Assembly: GCA_036269135.1 (NCBI GenBank)
Contig: DATASQ010000022.1
Location: 140,117-204,116 of the forward strand
Direction of reading: 5' to 3'
Source of the DNA: Palsa-343 sp036269135
Lineage (GTDB): Bacteria; Acidobacteriota; Terriglobia; Terriglobales; Acidobacteriaceae
Length of the DNA: 64,000 bases
Position numbers and translations under genes: made by a program. Shown piece by piece: positions 27,175 through 35,123 of this stretch. The notes under the pieces were generated by a model. That model saw nothing but the letters and a program-made list of their open reading frames with translations. It searched no databases and was not told the DNA's origin. Within the stretch, counting starts at the first letter, position 1. Each line of letters starts with the position of its first letter.

Positions 27175-27208
27175 GGACCGGTGGGAAGTCGACAAGACAC
27201 GGGGACGG

Positions 27209-30200
27209 ATGAGCACAGTTCGAATCAATGAGTTAGCGCGTGAGTTGGAAGTTAAGAGCAGAGAGATTCTTGACGCGCTCACAGCGGTCGGAGTTACCGA
27301 GAAGAAGACGCATTCGAGTTCAATCGAAGCGGACGAGGCAGAGCGTGTGCGCGCTCATGTCACAAGAGCGCGCGGTGGTAGTGCGCCGTCCCGCCATGAG
27401 GCGGAGATTAAGCCGAAGATTGACTGGTCGCAGGTTCACCACGTCGGCGACGTAGCCAGGGCCATCCTGGAGAAGAAGCAGCGCGAAACAGCGGCGCAGA
27501 CAGCTCCGCCCAGGCCCGCGGCTCCGCCGGCCAGTGCTCCGGCGGCCAGTGTTCCTGCACCCCCGCGTCCCCCGGCCGTGATTGCCGGGCCGCCCGCCGC
27601 CACCCGGCCGACGCCGCCCAGCCCGAGCGCCGTTCCGCCACCTCCCCTGGAGACCAGGCCGGCTCCCAGAAAGATTGTTCCGCAACCGCGGCAGGCGCCC
27701 AACCTGGTTGTGGCTCCGCCTGTGCAGCGGCCCGGTGTGGTCGCGCCGGCGGCGCAGACGCCGGCCATTGCCTCCAAACCGCCGGTGGGTCCGGTAGTGG
27801 TGAAGCCTCCCGTCACGGTGGCTCCGGCAGCCGGTGCTCCGATCGATGGGCGGCCTGGGACTGCACCTGCGGCCGTGGCCGCTAAGCCTCCGGTCGTTGC
27901 GGCGGCCAGTCCGGCAGCTATGCCGGCGGTCCATAGTCCGGCAGCGGCGCCGGCGATGAGCGCCAGCGCGGCCCCCGCGCCCACTCCGAAGGTAGAAGTC
28001 GCGCCGGCAGCAGCAGCGACAGCACCGGAAGCGCCTGTGGTACCGAAACCGGCGGCTCCTCCGCCGCGGCGCGTGATCATGCCGCAAACCGGGCCGCGGC
28101 CCGTCTACAGCGCACCGCCGCCAGTTCCGGGGGCAGCGGCAGCACCGGGCGGCATCCAGCGCGGACGACCGATTTTCGATCGGCGCCCGACGGGCGGCCC
28201 AGGGGGACCGCGGCCGCCGATGGGCATGCCAGGGCAGCAGCCCGGCGCCCGGCGTCCGATGCATCCAACGCGTTCGCAGCCGACGGGTCCAGGCGGACCG
28301 GGCGGTCGTCCGGGTATGGGCGCGCGGCCTGGCTTTGGGGCGCGGCCTGGATTTGGCCAGCGTCCAGGCATGGGGGGCGCACCCGCGTTGCCGCCTCCGG
28401 GTGAGGCGCCTCGCGCCCAGCGGCCGGGTCCCCCGAGAGGCCGGGGACGCCAGCAGTACCCCAAGACCAAAGAAGGCCCGATGAAGGGCTTTGCTCCTCC
28501 TTCGCGGATGGCGGCGCAGGTCCCGACCGGACCGGTGCCGATCACGCGCACCATTACCGTGACGGAAGGCATCAGCGTGAAGGATCTGGCGGAGAAACTC
28601 GAAATCCGCGCCAAGGACCTGATCGCCACCCTGCTGATGCGCGGCGTCTTCGTGACCGTGAACCAGACGCTCGACGTGGAGCTGGTGAAGGATGTCGCGC
28701 GGCAGTTTGGCGCCGATGTGCAGGCGATCACCTTCGAGGATCAGATGGCGAACGAAGCCATCGAGAGCATGCTCTCCACCGAAAATCCCGACGAGCTGGA
28801 AGTGACGCGGCCGCCGGTGGTGACGGTGATGGGCCATGTCGATCACGGCAAGACGTCGCTGCTGGACGCGATCCGCGAGACGGACGTGGCGGGTGGCGAA
28901 GCGGGCGGGATCACGCAGCACATCGGCGCCTATAAGGTGAAGATCGGCAAGGCGGATTCGCCGGCCTTCGGGCGGGAAATCGTCTTCCTCGATACGCCGG
29001 GTCACGAAGCCTTCACGCGCATGCGTGCGCGCGGCGCCAAGGTCACGGACATTGTCGTGATCGTGGTGGCGGCCGATGACGGCGTGATGCCGCAGACCCT
29101 CGAAGCGATTGACCACGCCAAAGCGGCGAACGTGCCGATGATCGTCGCGGTCAACAAGATCGACAAGCCCGAGGCCCAGCCGGATCGGGTGAAGAAGCAA
29201 CTCGCGGATCGCGGGCTGGTGCCGGAAGACTGGGGCGGCAGCACGGTTTTCGTCGATGTATCGGCGAAGAAGCGGATCAACCTGGATCTGCTCCTGGAAA
29301 TGGTCTGCCTGGTCGCCGACCTGCAGACGTTGAAAGCTACTCCCAACCGCTCGGCGGTGGGCACGGTGCTGGAAGCCAAGCTGGATCGTGGACGCGGCGC
29401 GGTGGCCACGGTGCTGGTCCAGAACGGTACGCTGAAAAACCAGGACAATTTTGTCGTGGGCAACACCTTCGGCAAGATCCGCGCGATGTTTGACGATCGC
29501 GGGCGTCCTGTGGAAGAAGGCGGCCCCTCGACACCGGTAGAGATCCTCGGACTGGAAGCGATGCCCGATGCGGGCGACACCTTCCTGGTCGTGAGCGATC
29601 GCGACAAGGCGCGCGGTATTGGGCAGTATCGGAAGATGCGCGAGCGCGAGGCAGCGCTGGCGAAGTCTTCCCGCGTCACGCTGGAAGGCCTGGCGGATCA
29701 GATCAAGCAGGCCGGAATGAAGGAACTGCCGCTGATTTTGAAAGCGGACGTGACCGGTTCGGAAGAAGTGCTGGCCGATTCGCTGCAGAAGATGTCGACC
29801 GAGAAGGTACGCATCAAGGTGATCCACTCCGGTGTGGGTGCGATTACGGAGAGCGACGTGCTGCTGGCGTCGGCTTCGAACGCCATCATCATCGGGTTCA
29901 ATGTGCGGCCTGAACGCAAGGTCGCCGACCTGGCGGAGCAGGAAGAGGTGGAGATCCGGCTGCACTCGATCATCTACGAGTTGCAGGACGAGATCCACAA
30001 GGCAATGCTGGGGCTGCTGGAACCGGTATTCCGCGAGTCGGCGCTGGGCAGGGCCGAAGTGCTGAATGTCTTCCGGATTCCGAAGGTGGGCACCATCCTC
30101 GGCTGCCGGGTGACCGATGGCGTGCTGCGCCGCGATGCCGATGTGCGTCTGATGCGCGATGGCGAGTCGGTCTTCAAGGGCAAGCTGAGTTCGCTGAAGC

Positions 30201-30334
30201 GCTTTAAGGACGATGTGCGCGAAGTGACCAACGGCATGGAATGCGGCGTGGGCATCAACTTCAGCGACGTGAAAGTTGGGGACACGGTCGAAGCGTTCGT
30301 CACTGAGAAGATCGCGGCGGAACTAACGGCCTAA
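27209..30334 (+). CDS. infB: Translation initiation factor IF-2
   Basis: A 1041-aa GTPase that brings initiator tRNA to the 30S subunit. A short IF2_N motif at the start (VRINELARELEVKSREILDAL) is followed by a very long linker (about 55-420) rich in Pro and Ala, with Gly/Arg/Pro repeats towards its end. A second IF2_N copy (about 450-500, ITVTEGISVKDLAEKLEI) precedes the G domain. There G1 is GHVDHGKTSLLDAI (about 541), with DTPGHEAF and NKIDKPEAQ. The C-terminal EF-Tu-like and C1/C2 domains are complete. A good intrinsic terminator follows. Confidence 0.97.
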   Translation: MSTVRINELARELEVKSREILDALTAVGVTEKKTHSSSIEADEAERVRAHVTRARGGSAPSRHEAEIKPKIDWSQVHHVGDVARAILEKKQRETAAQTAPPRPAAPPASAPAASVPAPPRPPAVIAGPPAATRPTPPSPSAVPPPPLETRPAPRKIVPQPRQAPNLVVAPPVQRPGVVAPAAQTPAIASKPPVGPVVVKPPVTVAPAAGAPIDGRPGTAPAAVAAKPPVVAAASPAAMPAVHSPAAAPAMSASAAPAPTPKVEVAPAAAATAPEAPVVPKPAAPPPRRVIMPQTGPRPVYSAPPPVPGAAAAPGGIQRGRPIFDRRPTGGPGGPRPPMGMPGQQPGARRPMHPTRSQPTGPGGPGGRPGMGARPGFGARPGFGQRPGMGGAPALPPPGEAPRAQRPGPPRGRGRQQYPKTKEGPMKGFAPPSRMAAQVPTGPVPITRTITVTEGISVKDLAEKLEIRAKDLIATLLMRGVFVTVNQTLDVELVKDVARQFGADVQAITFEDQMANEAIESMLSTENPDELEVTRPPVVTVMGHVDHGKTSLLDAIRETDVAGGEAGGITQHIGAYKVKIGKADSPAFGREIVFLDTPGHEAFTRMRARGAKVTDIVVIVVAADDGVMPQTLEAIDHAKAANVPMIVAVNKIDKPEAQPDRVKKQLADRGLVPEDWGGSTVFVDVSAKKRINLDLLLEMVCLVADLQTLKATPNRSAVGTVLEAKLDRGRGAVATVLVQNGTLKNQDNFVVGNTFGKIRAMFDDRGRPVEEGGPSTPVEILGLEAMPDAGDTFLVVSDRDKARGIGQYRKMREREAALAKSSRVTLEGLADQIKQAGMKELPLILKADVTGSEEVLADSLQKMSTEKVRIKVIHSGVGAITESDVLLASASNAIIIGFNVRPERKVADLAEQEEVEIRLHSIIYELQDEIHKAMLGLLEPVFRESALGRAEVLNVFRIPKVGTILGCRVTDGVLRRDADVRLMRDGESVFKGKLSSLKRFKDDVREVTNGMECGVGINFSDVKVGDTVEAFVTEKIAAELTA

Positions 30335-30337
30335 ATA

Positions 30338-30356
30338 CAGCCGGTAGCCGGTAGCC
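30338..30356. repeat. Heptanucleotide tandem repeat (AGCCGGT unit)
   Basis: Nearly three copies of a 7-bp unit (agccggt, agccggt, agcc) lie between the infB stop codon and its terminator, so they are transcribed in the 3' untranslated region. Confidence 0.75.
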
Positions 30357-30362
30357 AAACGA

Positions 30363-30392
30363 AGCGCTCGGCGAAAGCCGGGCGCTTTTCTT
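30363..30392 (+). terminator. Rho-independent terminator of the rimP-nusA-infB operon
   Basis: A 10-bp stem AGCGCTCGGC / GCCGGGCGCT with a GAAA loop and one G-U pair is followed by TTTCTTT, 28 nt after the infB stop. Confidence 0.92.
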
Positions 30393-30420
30393 TGGGGCGC
30401 GGCAACGGCACTGGAGAAGG

Positions 30421-31143
30421 ATGATGGCGGAGGGGTCCATTCGAGTCGGGCCGGAGGATCGCGTTTTCGTGCTGACCGGTGCCGGCGTCAGTGCCGAGAG
30501 CGGGCTGAAGACCTTCCGGGACCAGGACGGGCTGTGGGAAGGCTATCGCGTAGAGGAAGTGGCGACTCCCGAGGCGTGGGAGGAAGACGCTGCGCGGGTG
30601 TGGCGCTTTTACAGTCAGCGGCGGAGCGATGCCCGGCGCGCGGAGCCCAACGCCGCGCATCGCGCTCTGGTGGAGCTGGAACGGCAACTGGGCGAGCGCT
30701 TCTTCCTGTGCACGCAGAATGTGGACGACCTGCACGAACGTGCGGGGTCGCAGCGGCTGCTGCATATGCATGGCGAGCTTTTCGTGTCGCGCTGCGAGGA
30801 CAATTGCGGGCGCGCGCCGTTCCCGGATCAGGCGCTCTATGAGTCCGCGGAAGGAATTGCGCGCTGCGCCTGCGGTGGCCGGATTCGGCCTCACATTGTC
30901 TGGTTCGGTGAGATGCCTCTGGAAATGGATCGCATTCAGAGCGAGATCGATCGCTGTACCGTCATGCTGGTGGTGGGGACATCGGGCGCTGTGTATCCCG
31001 CGGCCAATTTCGTGCGCTGGGCTGGACCCTCTGTGCGGAAGTACTATATCGGCCCGGAAGAGCCGATGAATGCGACTGCCTTCACGGAGATTGTTTTGGG
31101 TAATGCCGGTGAGGTTCTGCCTGGACTGATGAAAGCGGAATAA
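30421..31143 (+). CDS. cobB: NAD-dependent protein deacylase (sirtuin, class III/SIRT5-like)
   Basis: A 240-aa sirtuin. NAD-binding GAGVSAESGLKTFRDQDGLW is near residue 20, TQNVDDLHERAG at about 99-110 and the catalytic His in LLHMHGE. Zinc-binding cysteines lie in SRCEDNC and ARCACGG. A Tyr and Arg with Y-x-x-R spacing in RFYSQRR (about 64) match the acyl-pocket motif of desuccinylating class III sirtuins such as CobB and SIRT5. It removes acetyl, and probably succinyl, groups from lysines using NAD+. It follows the infB terminator and appears to be its own unit. Confidence 0.93.
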   Translation: MMAEGSIRVGPEDRVFVLTGAGVSAESGLKTFRDQDGLWEGYRVEEVATPEAWEEDAARVWRFYSQRRSDARRAEPNAAHRALVELERQLGERFFLCTQNVDDLHERAGSQRLLHMHGELFVSRCEDNCGRAPFPDQALYESAEGIARCACGGRIRPHIVWFGEMPLEMDRIQSEIDRCTVMLVVGTSGAVYPAANFVRWAGPSVRKYYIGPEEPMNATAFTEIVLGNAGEVLPGLMKAE

Positions 31144-31198
31144 CAGGGCTCGCCGGGCTAAGAAGCGTGCAAGCCAGCCAATCGGCAGCTGCGGGGGT

Positions 31199-31633
31199 CT
31201 ACCGGATGCCGGTCTCCGGCTCAGAAGGGGCTTGCAGCGGAGGCGTCTCCTTCAGCGCGGTGCGCACGCGAGTAATTTCCTCGCTGATCAGACGCATGGC
31301 GAGAAAGCAGAGGCGCGGCGAGTACTCCAGCAGCTCCGAGACGCGACGGCTGGGCACAAAGCCCAACTCGGCAGGAAACTCCGCCACCTCCGCGGTAAGG
31401 CTGTAATGGCCGGTGAGAGTCGCCGGCAGGCCGACAATTTCACCGGGGCCCAGAATGCGGGGCGGATAAAGGTCGTTCGGCACGCCCAACGACAGGCGGA
31501 TGGCCCCCTTCCGGACAATAAAGACGCCGGAAACCGGGTCGCCGCTGCGGAAGAGGACCGCATCCGGGTTCATCGATACGTCGGAGGCGATCCGATTTAG
31601 CTCAGAAACCAGTTCAGAGAGATCGAGTGACAT
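31199..31633 (-). CDS. Cyclic-nucleotide-binding-domain protein without DNA-binding domain
   Basis: A 144-aa protein consisting of one cNMP-binding beta-barrel (about residues 20-120). The roll is seen as VLFRSGDPVSGVFIVRKGAIRLSL and ILGPGEIVGLPATLTG. The conserved phosphate-binding Arg of true cAMP sites is not evident in the cassette. A C-terminal helix follows, but there is no helix-turn-helix, so it is not a complete Crp/Fnr regulator. It may sense or bind a ligand for a partner. A perfect CRP-type palindrome lies 76 nt upstream of its start. Confidence 0.78.
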   Translation of the reverse strand: MSLDLSELVSELNRIASDVSMNPDAVLFRSGDPVSGVFIVRKGAIRLSLGVPNDLYPPRILGPGEIVGLPATLTGHYSLTAEVAEFPAELGFVPSRRVSELLEYSPRLCFLAMRLISEEITRVRTALKETPPLQAPSEPETGIR

Positions 31634-31708
31634 GGGTATCGGTTGGACTGGCCCGTCATTTCAACCTTCCAGCCCCTGCCGAGTGTTACCTGAACCAGCG
31701 AATCCGCA

Positions 31709-31724
31709 TGTGATGCAGATCACA
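31709..31724. promoter_or_regulatory. CRP/Fnr-type binding site
   Basis: TGTGA-TGCAGA-TCACA is a perfect match to the CRP half-sites with 6-nt spacing. It lies in the gap between the SDR gene end and the start of the cNMP-binding gene, at a distance suitable for activating the latter. The binding protein itself is not encoded in the window. Confidence 0.7.
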
Positions 31725-31771
31725 AAAGGGGCGCTTTCCCTGGCGTTTGGCACGGTTTGGCGCGAGATGGC

Positions 31772-32560
31772 TCAATGGCGAGAGCCGGAACCCGGGTTAG
31801 CCATCGAATCGTTGAAACTCCGGACGAACTCGTCATATTTGTCTCGGCCTTGTTCGGCCGCATAGCGCAACGGATGCACCCGCTGCACCAGAATTTCCTT
31901 CTGCTCGGGATGATTGCGCAGAATGTCGATGACTTCGGCAACGAACTCGTCCAGAGGCATCGCACGTGGGTCCTGCGCCTGCCGCGTCCCCATCAGTTCC
32001 GTCTGGACATACGGGGGCACTAATTCGAGCACGTCCACGCTGGTATCGCGCAGCTGGTAGCGGAGCGACTGGGTCCAGGAATGAACAGCCGCCTTGGTCG
32101 CACAATACGTCGGGGTTGTGGCCATCGGGACGAAGGCCAGCCCGGAGCTGACATTCATGATCGCGGCATGGCGCTGTTTTTTCAGATGGGGCAGCAGCAG
32201 ACCCGTGAGACGCATCGGCGCCAGCAGATTTGTGGCGATGGTCTGTCCGGCCACATCTTCCTGCGCGGGACCGTCATTGAGATTCTCGGGCTTCATGATG
32301 CCGGCGTTGTTGATCAGGACGTTGACATTGGGATAGTGCCGGACGATGTCGTCGGCAAATGCGGGAAGGCCCTCCAGATTCTGCACGTCAACAACCGCGG
32401 CGTGAATGCGCGGATTCCTGGCCACGATCTCTTCCATCAGTGCCTGGCGCCGGCCGGCGACGATGACCTGATTGCCGAGCTGGTGGAAGGCGATGGCCAG
32501 CGCGCGGCCAATTCCCGAACTGCCGCCTGTAATCAGGATGGTGTTGCCGGTCATCTGCAT
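31772..32560 (-). CDS. Short-chain dehydrogenase/reductase (DltE-like)
   Basis: A 262-aa classical SDR. The NAD(P) loop is TGGSSGIGRALA (about residues 11-22), INNAG is at about 90, catalytic Ser lies in MNVSSGLAF, and Tyr-Lys in TYCATKAA. The Gly-Arg-Arg after the second strand (VAGRRQAL) favours NADP(H). The sequence style resembles DltE-like oxidoreductases, but the substrate is unknown. It is divergent from the thioredoxin-like gene. The operator-like palindrome between them matches the one before marR. Confidence 0.87.
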   Translation of the reverse strand: MQMTGNTILITGGSSGIGRALAIAFHQLGNQVIVAGRRQALMEEIVARNPRIHAAVVDVQNLEGLPAFADDIVRHYPNVNVLINNAGIMKPENLNDGPAQEDVAGQTIATNLLAPMRLTGLLLPHLKKQRHAAIMNVSSGLAFVPMATTPTYCATKAAVHSWTQSLRYQLRDTSVDVLELVPPYVQTELMGTRQAQDPRAMPLDEFVAEVIDILRNHPEQKEILVQRVHPLRYAAEQGRDKYDEFVRSFNDSMANPGSGSRH

Positions 32561-32616
32561 ACGACGTCAACTCCCTCTTCGATCAAACTGCTCCCTTACT
32601 GGATAGATGGCAAAAT

Positions 32617-32629
32617 ATCGCGTTGCGAT
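32617..32629. promoter_or_regulatory. Palindrome ATCGC-N3-GCGAT, candidate MarR operator
   Basis: ATCGCGTTGCGAT lies in the divergent gap, 57 nt before the SDR start and 81 nt before the thioredoxin-like start. It is the exact reverse complement of the left arm of the palindrome in front of marR (34598-34610), which suggests the same regulator binds both. Confidence 0.6.
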
Positions 32630-32709
32630 GTCGAGGAAGAATCCCATCGACATTTCCGTTCTGATGGATAATGGCTGAACCGCACCTTTTGTTTTTTCCG
32701 GAGATGCTC

Positions 32710-33312
32710 ATGCTGCTGCGTTCTGTCGCGCTCGCCCGATCCTGCCGATATGCTGTCCTCGCCTGTTGTCTGGCGTCTGCGCCGTTGGCCGCGACGGCGG
32801 CCGCCGTGCCCGATGGGGGAGAATCCGCTTCGGTCATCCTGCATCGCGCCGAGGACCAGGCACGCGCTGAACACAAGAATATTTTGCTGGAATTCGGGGC
32901 GTCCTGGTGCGTCAACTGCCGGCTCTATGACCGTTTTCTGGCCGATCCGCGGATGCATGCGCTGATGAGCCGCGCGTTTGTCTTTGTCACCATGGATACG
33001 GGTGAATCGCCCAAAGACAAGAAACACGCCAACACGCCCGGCGGGGTCGATTTCGAGGATTCCGTTGGAGGCAAGGACGCGGGGTGGCCGTTCCTCGTGA
33101 TTCTCAACGCCAGCGGCAGGCCGGTCGTCGATTCCGATCGACCGGATGCGAAGGCGAAGACCGGCAAGAGCAATATTGGATATCCCTTCGCTCCCGAGGA
33201 GATCGACTGGTTTGTGGAAATGCTGCGCCGCGGCGCCCCCTCGCTGAACGCCGAGGACCGCGGCCAGGTTCACGCGTGGCTGGCAGCGTTTGCATCGGGT
33301 CAGCGTCACTGA
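32710..33312 (+). CDS. Exported thioredoxin-family protein
   Basis: A 200-aa protein with an N-terminal signal peptide (about residues 1-32, ending in PLAATAAA) and one thioredoxin fold. The redox motif is CVNC within LLEFGASWCVNCRLY. The cis-Pro region is GWPFLVILNASGRP. It resembles periplasmic thioredoxin_7/DsbD C-terminal-like domains and would act in disulfide exchange outside the cytoplasm. Start 32710 is used because GGAG lies 6 nt upstream; ATG 32704 abuts that site. It is convergent with the FAD monooxygenase gene, 6 nt apart. Confidence 0.82.
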   Translation: MLLRSVALARSCRYAVLACCLASAPLAATAAAVPDGGESASVILHRAEDQARAEHKNILLEFGASWCVNCRLYDRFLADPRMHALMSRAFVFVTMDTGESPKDKKHANTPGGVDFEDSVGGKDAGWPFLVILNASGRPVVDSDRPDAKAKTGKSNIGYPFAPEEIDWFVEMLRRGAPSLNAEDRGQVHAWLAAFASGQRH

Positions 33313-33318
33313 GGCTCA

Positions 33319-34524
33319 TCAGAACGGAAGTCGTGCGGCTTCGTAATCGGGGATTTCGATTCGATCGTAGAGACTCCGTCCAACCGCGAGACTGGCGATC
33401 CACGGGCGGCTCATCAGACGCAGGGCTCCGTTGCGCAGCGCGAGAGCCACGCGGGAGCGAGGCGCGAAGAAATCCACCATGCGCGGCGCGGCCTTCTGCT
33501 TGCCGAGCACGAAGGGACCGAAGCGCTGCTGATATCGGGCAAACGCAGCAGCGGAATCTTCCGGAGAGCGGGAAAGTTCGCCCGCCAGGATGTAGGCGGC
33601 GACCATGGCGAGCGCCGAACCCTGTCCAGCCAGCAGCGAGACGCAGAAGGCCGAGTCTCCCGCCAGAGCCATGCGCTCGCGGGACCAGGATCGCGTCGCG
33701 GTTCCCATGCGGATCTGGCTCACGCGATCGATGTAGAGTTCGGTGACGCCGTCGAGCGCTTCCAGGATCTGCGGAACCTCCCAGCCTGAGCCGCCGAAGC
33801 GCCGCCGCAGGAGAGCCTTTTGCTCCGCCAGCGTGGCCGGAATTGCCGGGTCCTGATCTTTGAAGGTCAACAGAAACATGGTGCGGTCGTCACGCATGGA
33901 AAACCGAGCGACCTGCTGACCGACCTCGGTGTGCATGACGTAGACCAGCTCGTCGCGCGGGACGTAGCCCGCGACCTGGAAAGCGGCCGCCTTGCAGCCC
34001 AGATATTTCTCAAAGCGGGCTTCGTCACCGAAGGCCATTTGCCGTACCCCGGAATGCAGGCCGTCGGTCCCGATGACCAGGTCGAAGGTGCGCGTGCTGC
34101 CGCTCTGGAAAGAGACGGTGACATCCTGATGCGACGGTGTGACGCGGGCGATGCGATCCCCGAAAAGCGCTTCGACGCGCCCCTCCAGCGCCTTATAAAG
34201 ACAGTCGGCGAGGTCTCCACGCGCAAGGCTGAGGAAACGCCCCTGGGTTAGTTCGAAGAAGGCGCTGGTAGGCAGGCGGGCGATGCAGCGTCCGCTATCG
34301 TTGAGAACGCGCATCTCCTGCACCTTGTAACCCAGCGGTTCGAGGGCAGGGAGGACGTGCATGCGTTCGGCAATATCGAAGCCGGCGCCCCAAAAATCGA
34401 TGATGTAGCCGCCGGTGCGAACGCGCGGCGCGGATTCGACCAGGGTGGGTGTGAATCCGTAATGCAGCAGCCAGTAAGCGAGCGTGGGTCCGGCGATCCC
34501 CGCGCCGGCGATGAGAATCCGCAT
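33319..34524 (-). CDS. FAD-dependent monooxygenase (PHBH/TetX-like)
   Basis: A 401-aa class A flavoprotein monooxygenase. The dinucleotide-binding motif GAGIAGPTLAYWL starts at residue 7. The second FAD motif is GDSAFCVSLLAGQGSALAM (about 290). The DG-containing motif is VIGTDGLHSGVR (about 155). It would hydroxylate an aromatic or polycyclic compound using NAD(P)H and O2; TetX-like antibiotic-inactivating relatives exist, but the substrate is unknown. It is divergent from marR across a palindromic operator, the classic arrangement for a MarR-controlled detoxification enzyme. The upstream extension to 34593 would overlap the operator and is rejected. Confidence 0.87.
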   Translation of the reverse strand: MRILIAGAGIAGPTLAYWLLHYGFTPTLVESAPRVRTGGYIIDFWGAGFDIAERMHVLPALEPLGYKVQEMRVLNDSGRCIARLPTSAFFELTQGRFLSLARGDLADCLYKALEGRVEALFGDRIARVTPSHQDVTVSFQSGSTRTFDLVIGTDGLHSGVRQMAFGDEARFEKYLGCKAAAFQVAGYVPRDELVYVMHTEVGQQVARFSMRDDRTMFLLTFKDQDPAIPATLAEQKALLRRRFGGSGWEVPQILEALDGVTELYIDRVSQIRMGTATRSWSRERMALAGDSAFCVSLLAGQGSALAMVAAYILAGELSRSPEDSAAAFARYQQRFGPFVLGKQKAAPRMVDFFAPRSRVALALRNGALRLMSRPWIASLAVGRSLYDRIEIPDYEAARLPF

Positions 34525-34593
34525 CCCGTTCAGGGTACGACGAGGAAGAGCAACAGGACGGATTTGTCCCGCACACCGGGAAATTCCTCGCAA

Positions 34594-34636
34594 ATAGATC
34601 GCAACGCGATGTAAACTGGATCGCGATGCGATCTAT
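34594..34636. promoter_or_regulatory. Double palindromic MarR operator
   Basis: Two 17-nt arms (34594-34610 and 34620-34636) are inverted copies with one mismatch, separated by 9 nt. Each arm contains its own palindrome ATCGC-N3-GCGAT. The right arm covers the marR ATG at 34626. Binding would block translation or transcription of marR and the divergent monooxygenase promoter. Confidence 0.8.
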
Positions 34637-35123
34637 CTCTCCCTCGACTTTCGACGCACAGCGCGATCCCGGACGCGTCAGTCAGGTCATGCTGCAGGAT
34701 CTGGCGCAGTTCCGCTATCAGCTGCGCCGCTTTCTGCGCTTCAGCGAAAAGGCCGCCCGGGCCTGCGGCGTCACACCGCAGCAGCACCAGCTGATGCTGG
34801 GGATTGCCGGCTTTGCGCAGGCCGGCTCGGCCACGATTTCCGAGCTGGCGGAGTTTCTCCAGGAGCGGAATAACTCCGTGGTGGGACTGGTGGAGCGTGC
34901 GGCGCAGAGCGGACTGGTTCAGCGCGAGAGCGGGGCGCGCGACCGGCGACAGGTGGTGGTGTCGCTCACCGCACGCGGGAAAGAAATCCTGGCAGAGCTG
35001 AGCCAGCTGCATTTTGACGAGGTGCGGCGCATGCGTGCGGGGTTCGTGTCCCGAAATATGACCAGGGGCCGCGCCCGGGGCGGTATTCGACCGCGGGGAG
35101 CCGCACGAAAGGCGACGGCGTGA
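34626..35123 (+). CDS. MarR-family transcriptional regulator
   Basis: A 165-aa winged-helix regulator. The HTH/wing region is ATISELAEFLQERNNSVVGLVERAAQSGLVQRESGARDRRQVVVSLT (about residues 78-120, spliced from the visible blocks ISELAEFL, NNSVVGLV and RDRRQVVV). The C-terminus after about 145 is Arg/Gly-rich and unusual. No strong ribosome-binding site precedes ATG 34626, which lies inside the palindrome. ATG 34689 would give a 144-residue protein of typical family length and is a real alternative. It probably represses itself and the divergent monooxygenase. Confidence 0.88.
   Translation: MRSISPSTFDAQRDPGRVSQVMLQDLAQFRYQLRRFLRFSEKAARACGVTPQQHQLMLGIAGFAQAGSATISELAEFLQERNNSVVGLVERAAQSGLVQRESGARDRRQVVVSLTARGKEILAELSQLHFDEVRRMRAGFVSRNMTRGRARGGIRPRGAARKATA

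Noticed and set aside
33319..34524. Calling the FAD monooxygenase a tetracycline-inactivating TetX
   Set aside because: The fold and FAD motifs are shared by many aromatic hydroxylases, and substrate-site residues cannot be judged by eye.
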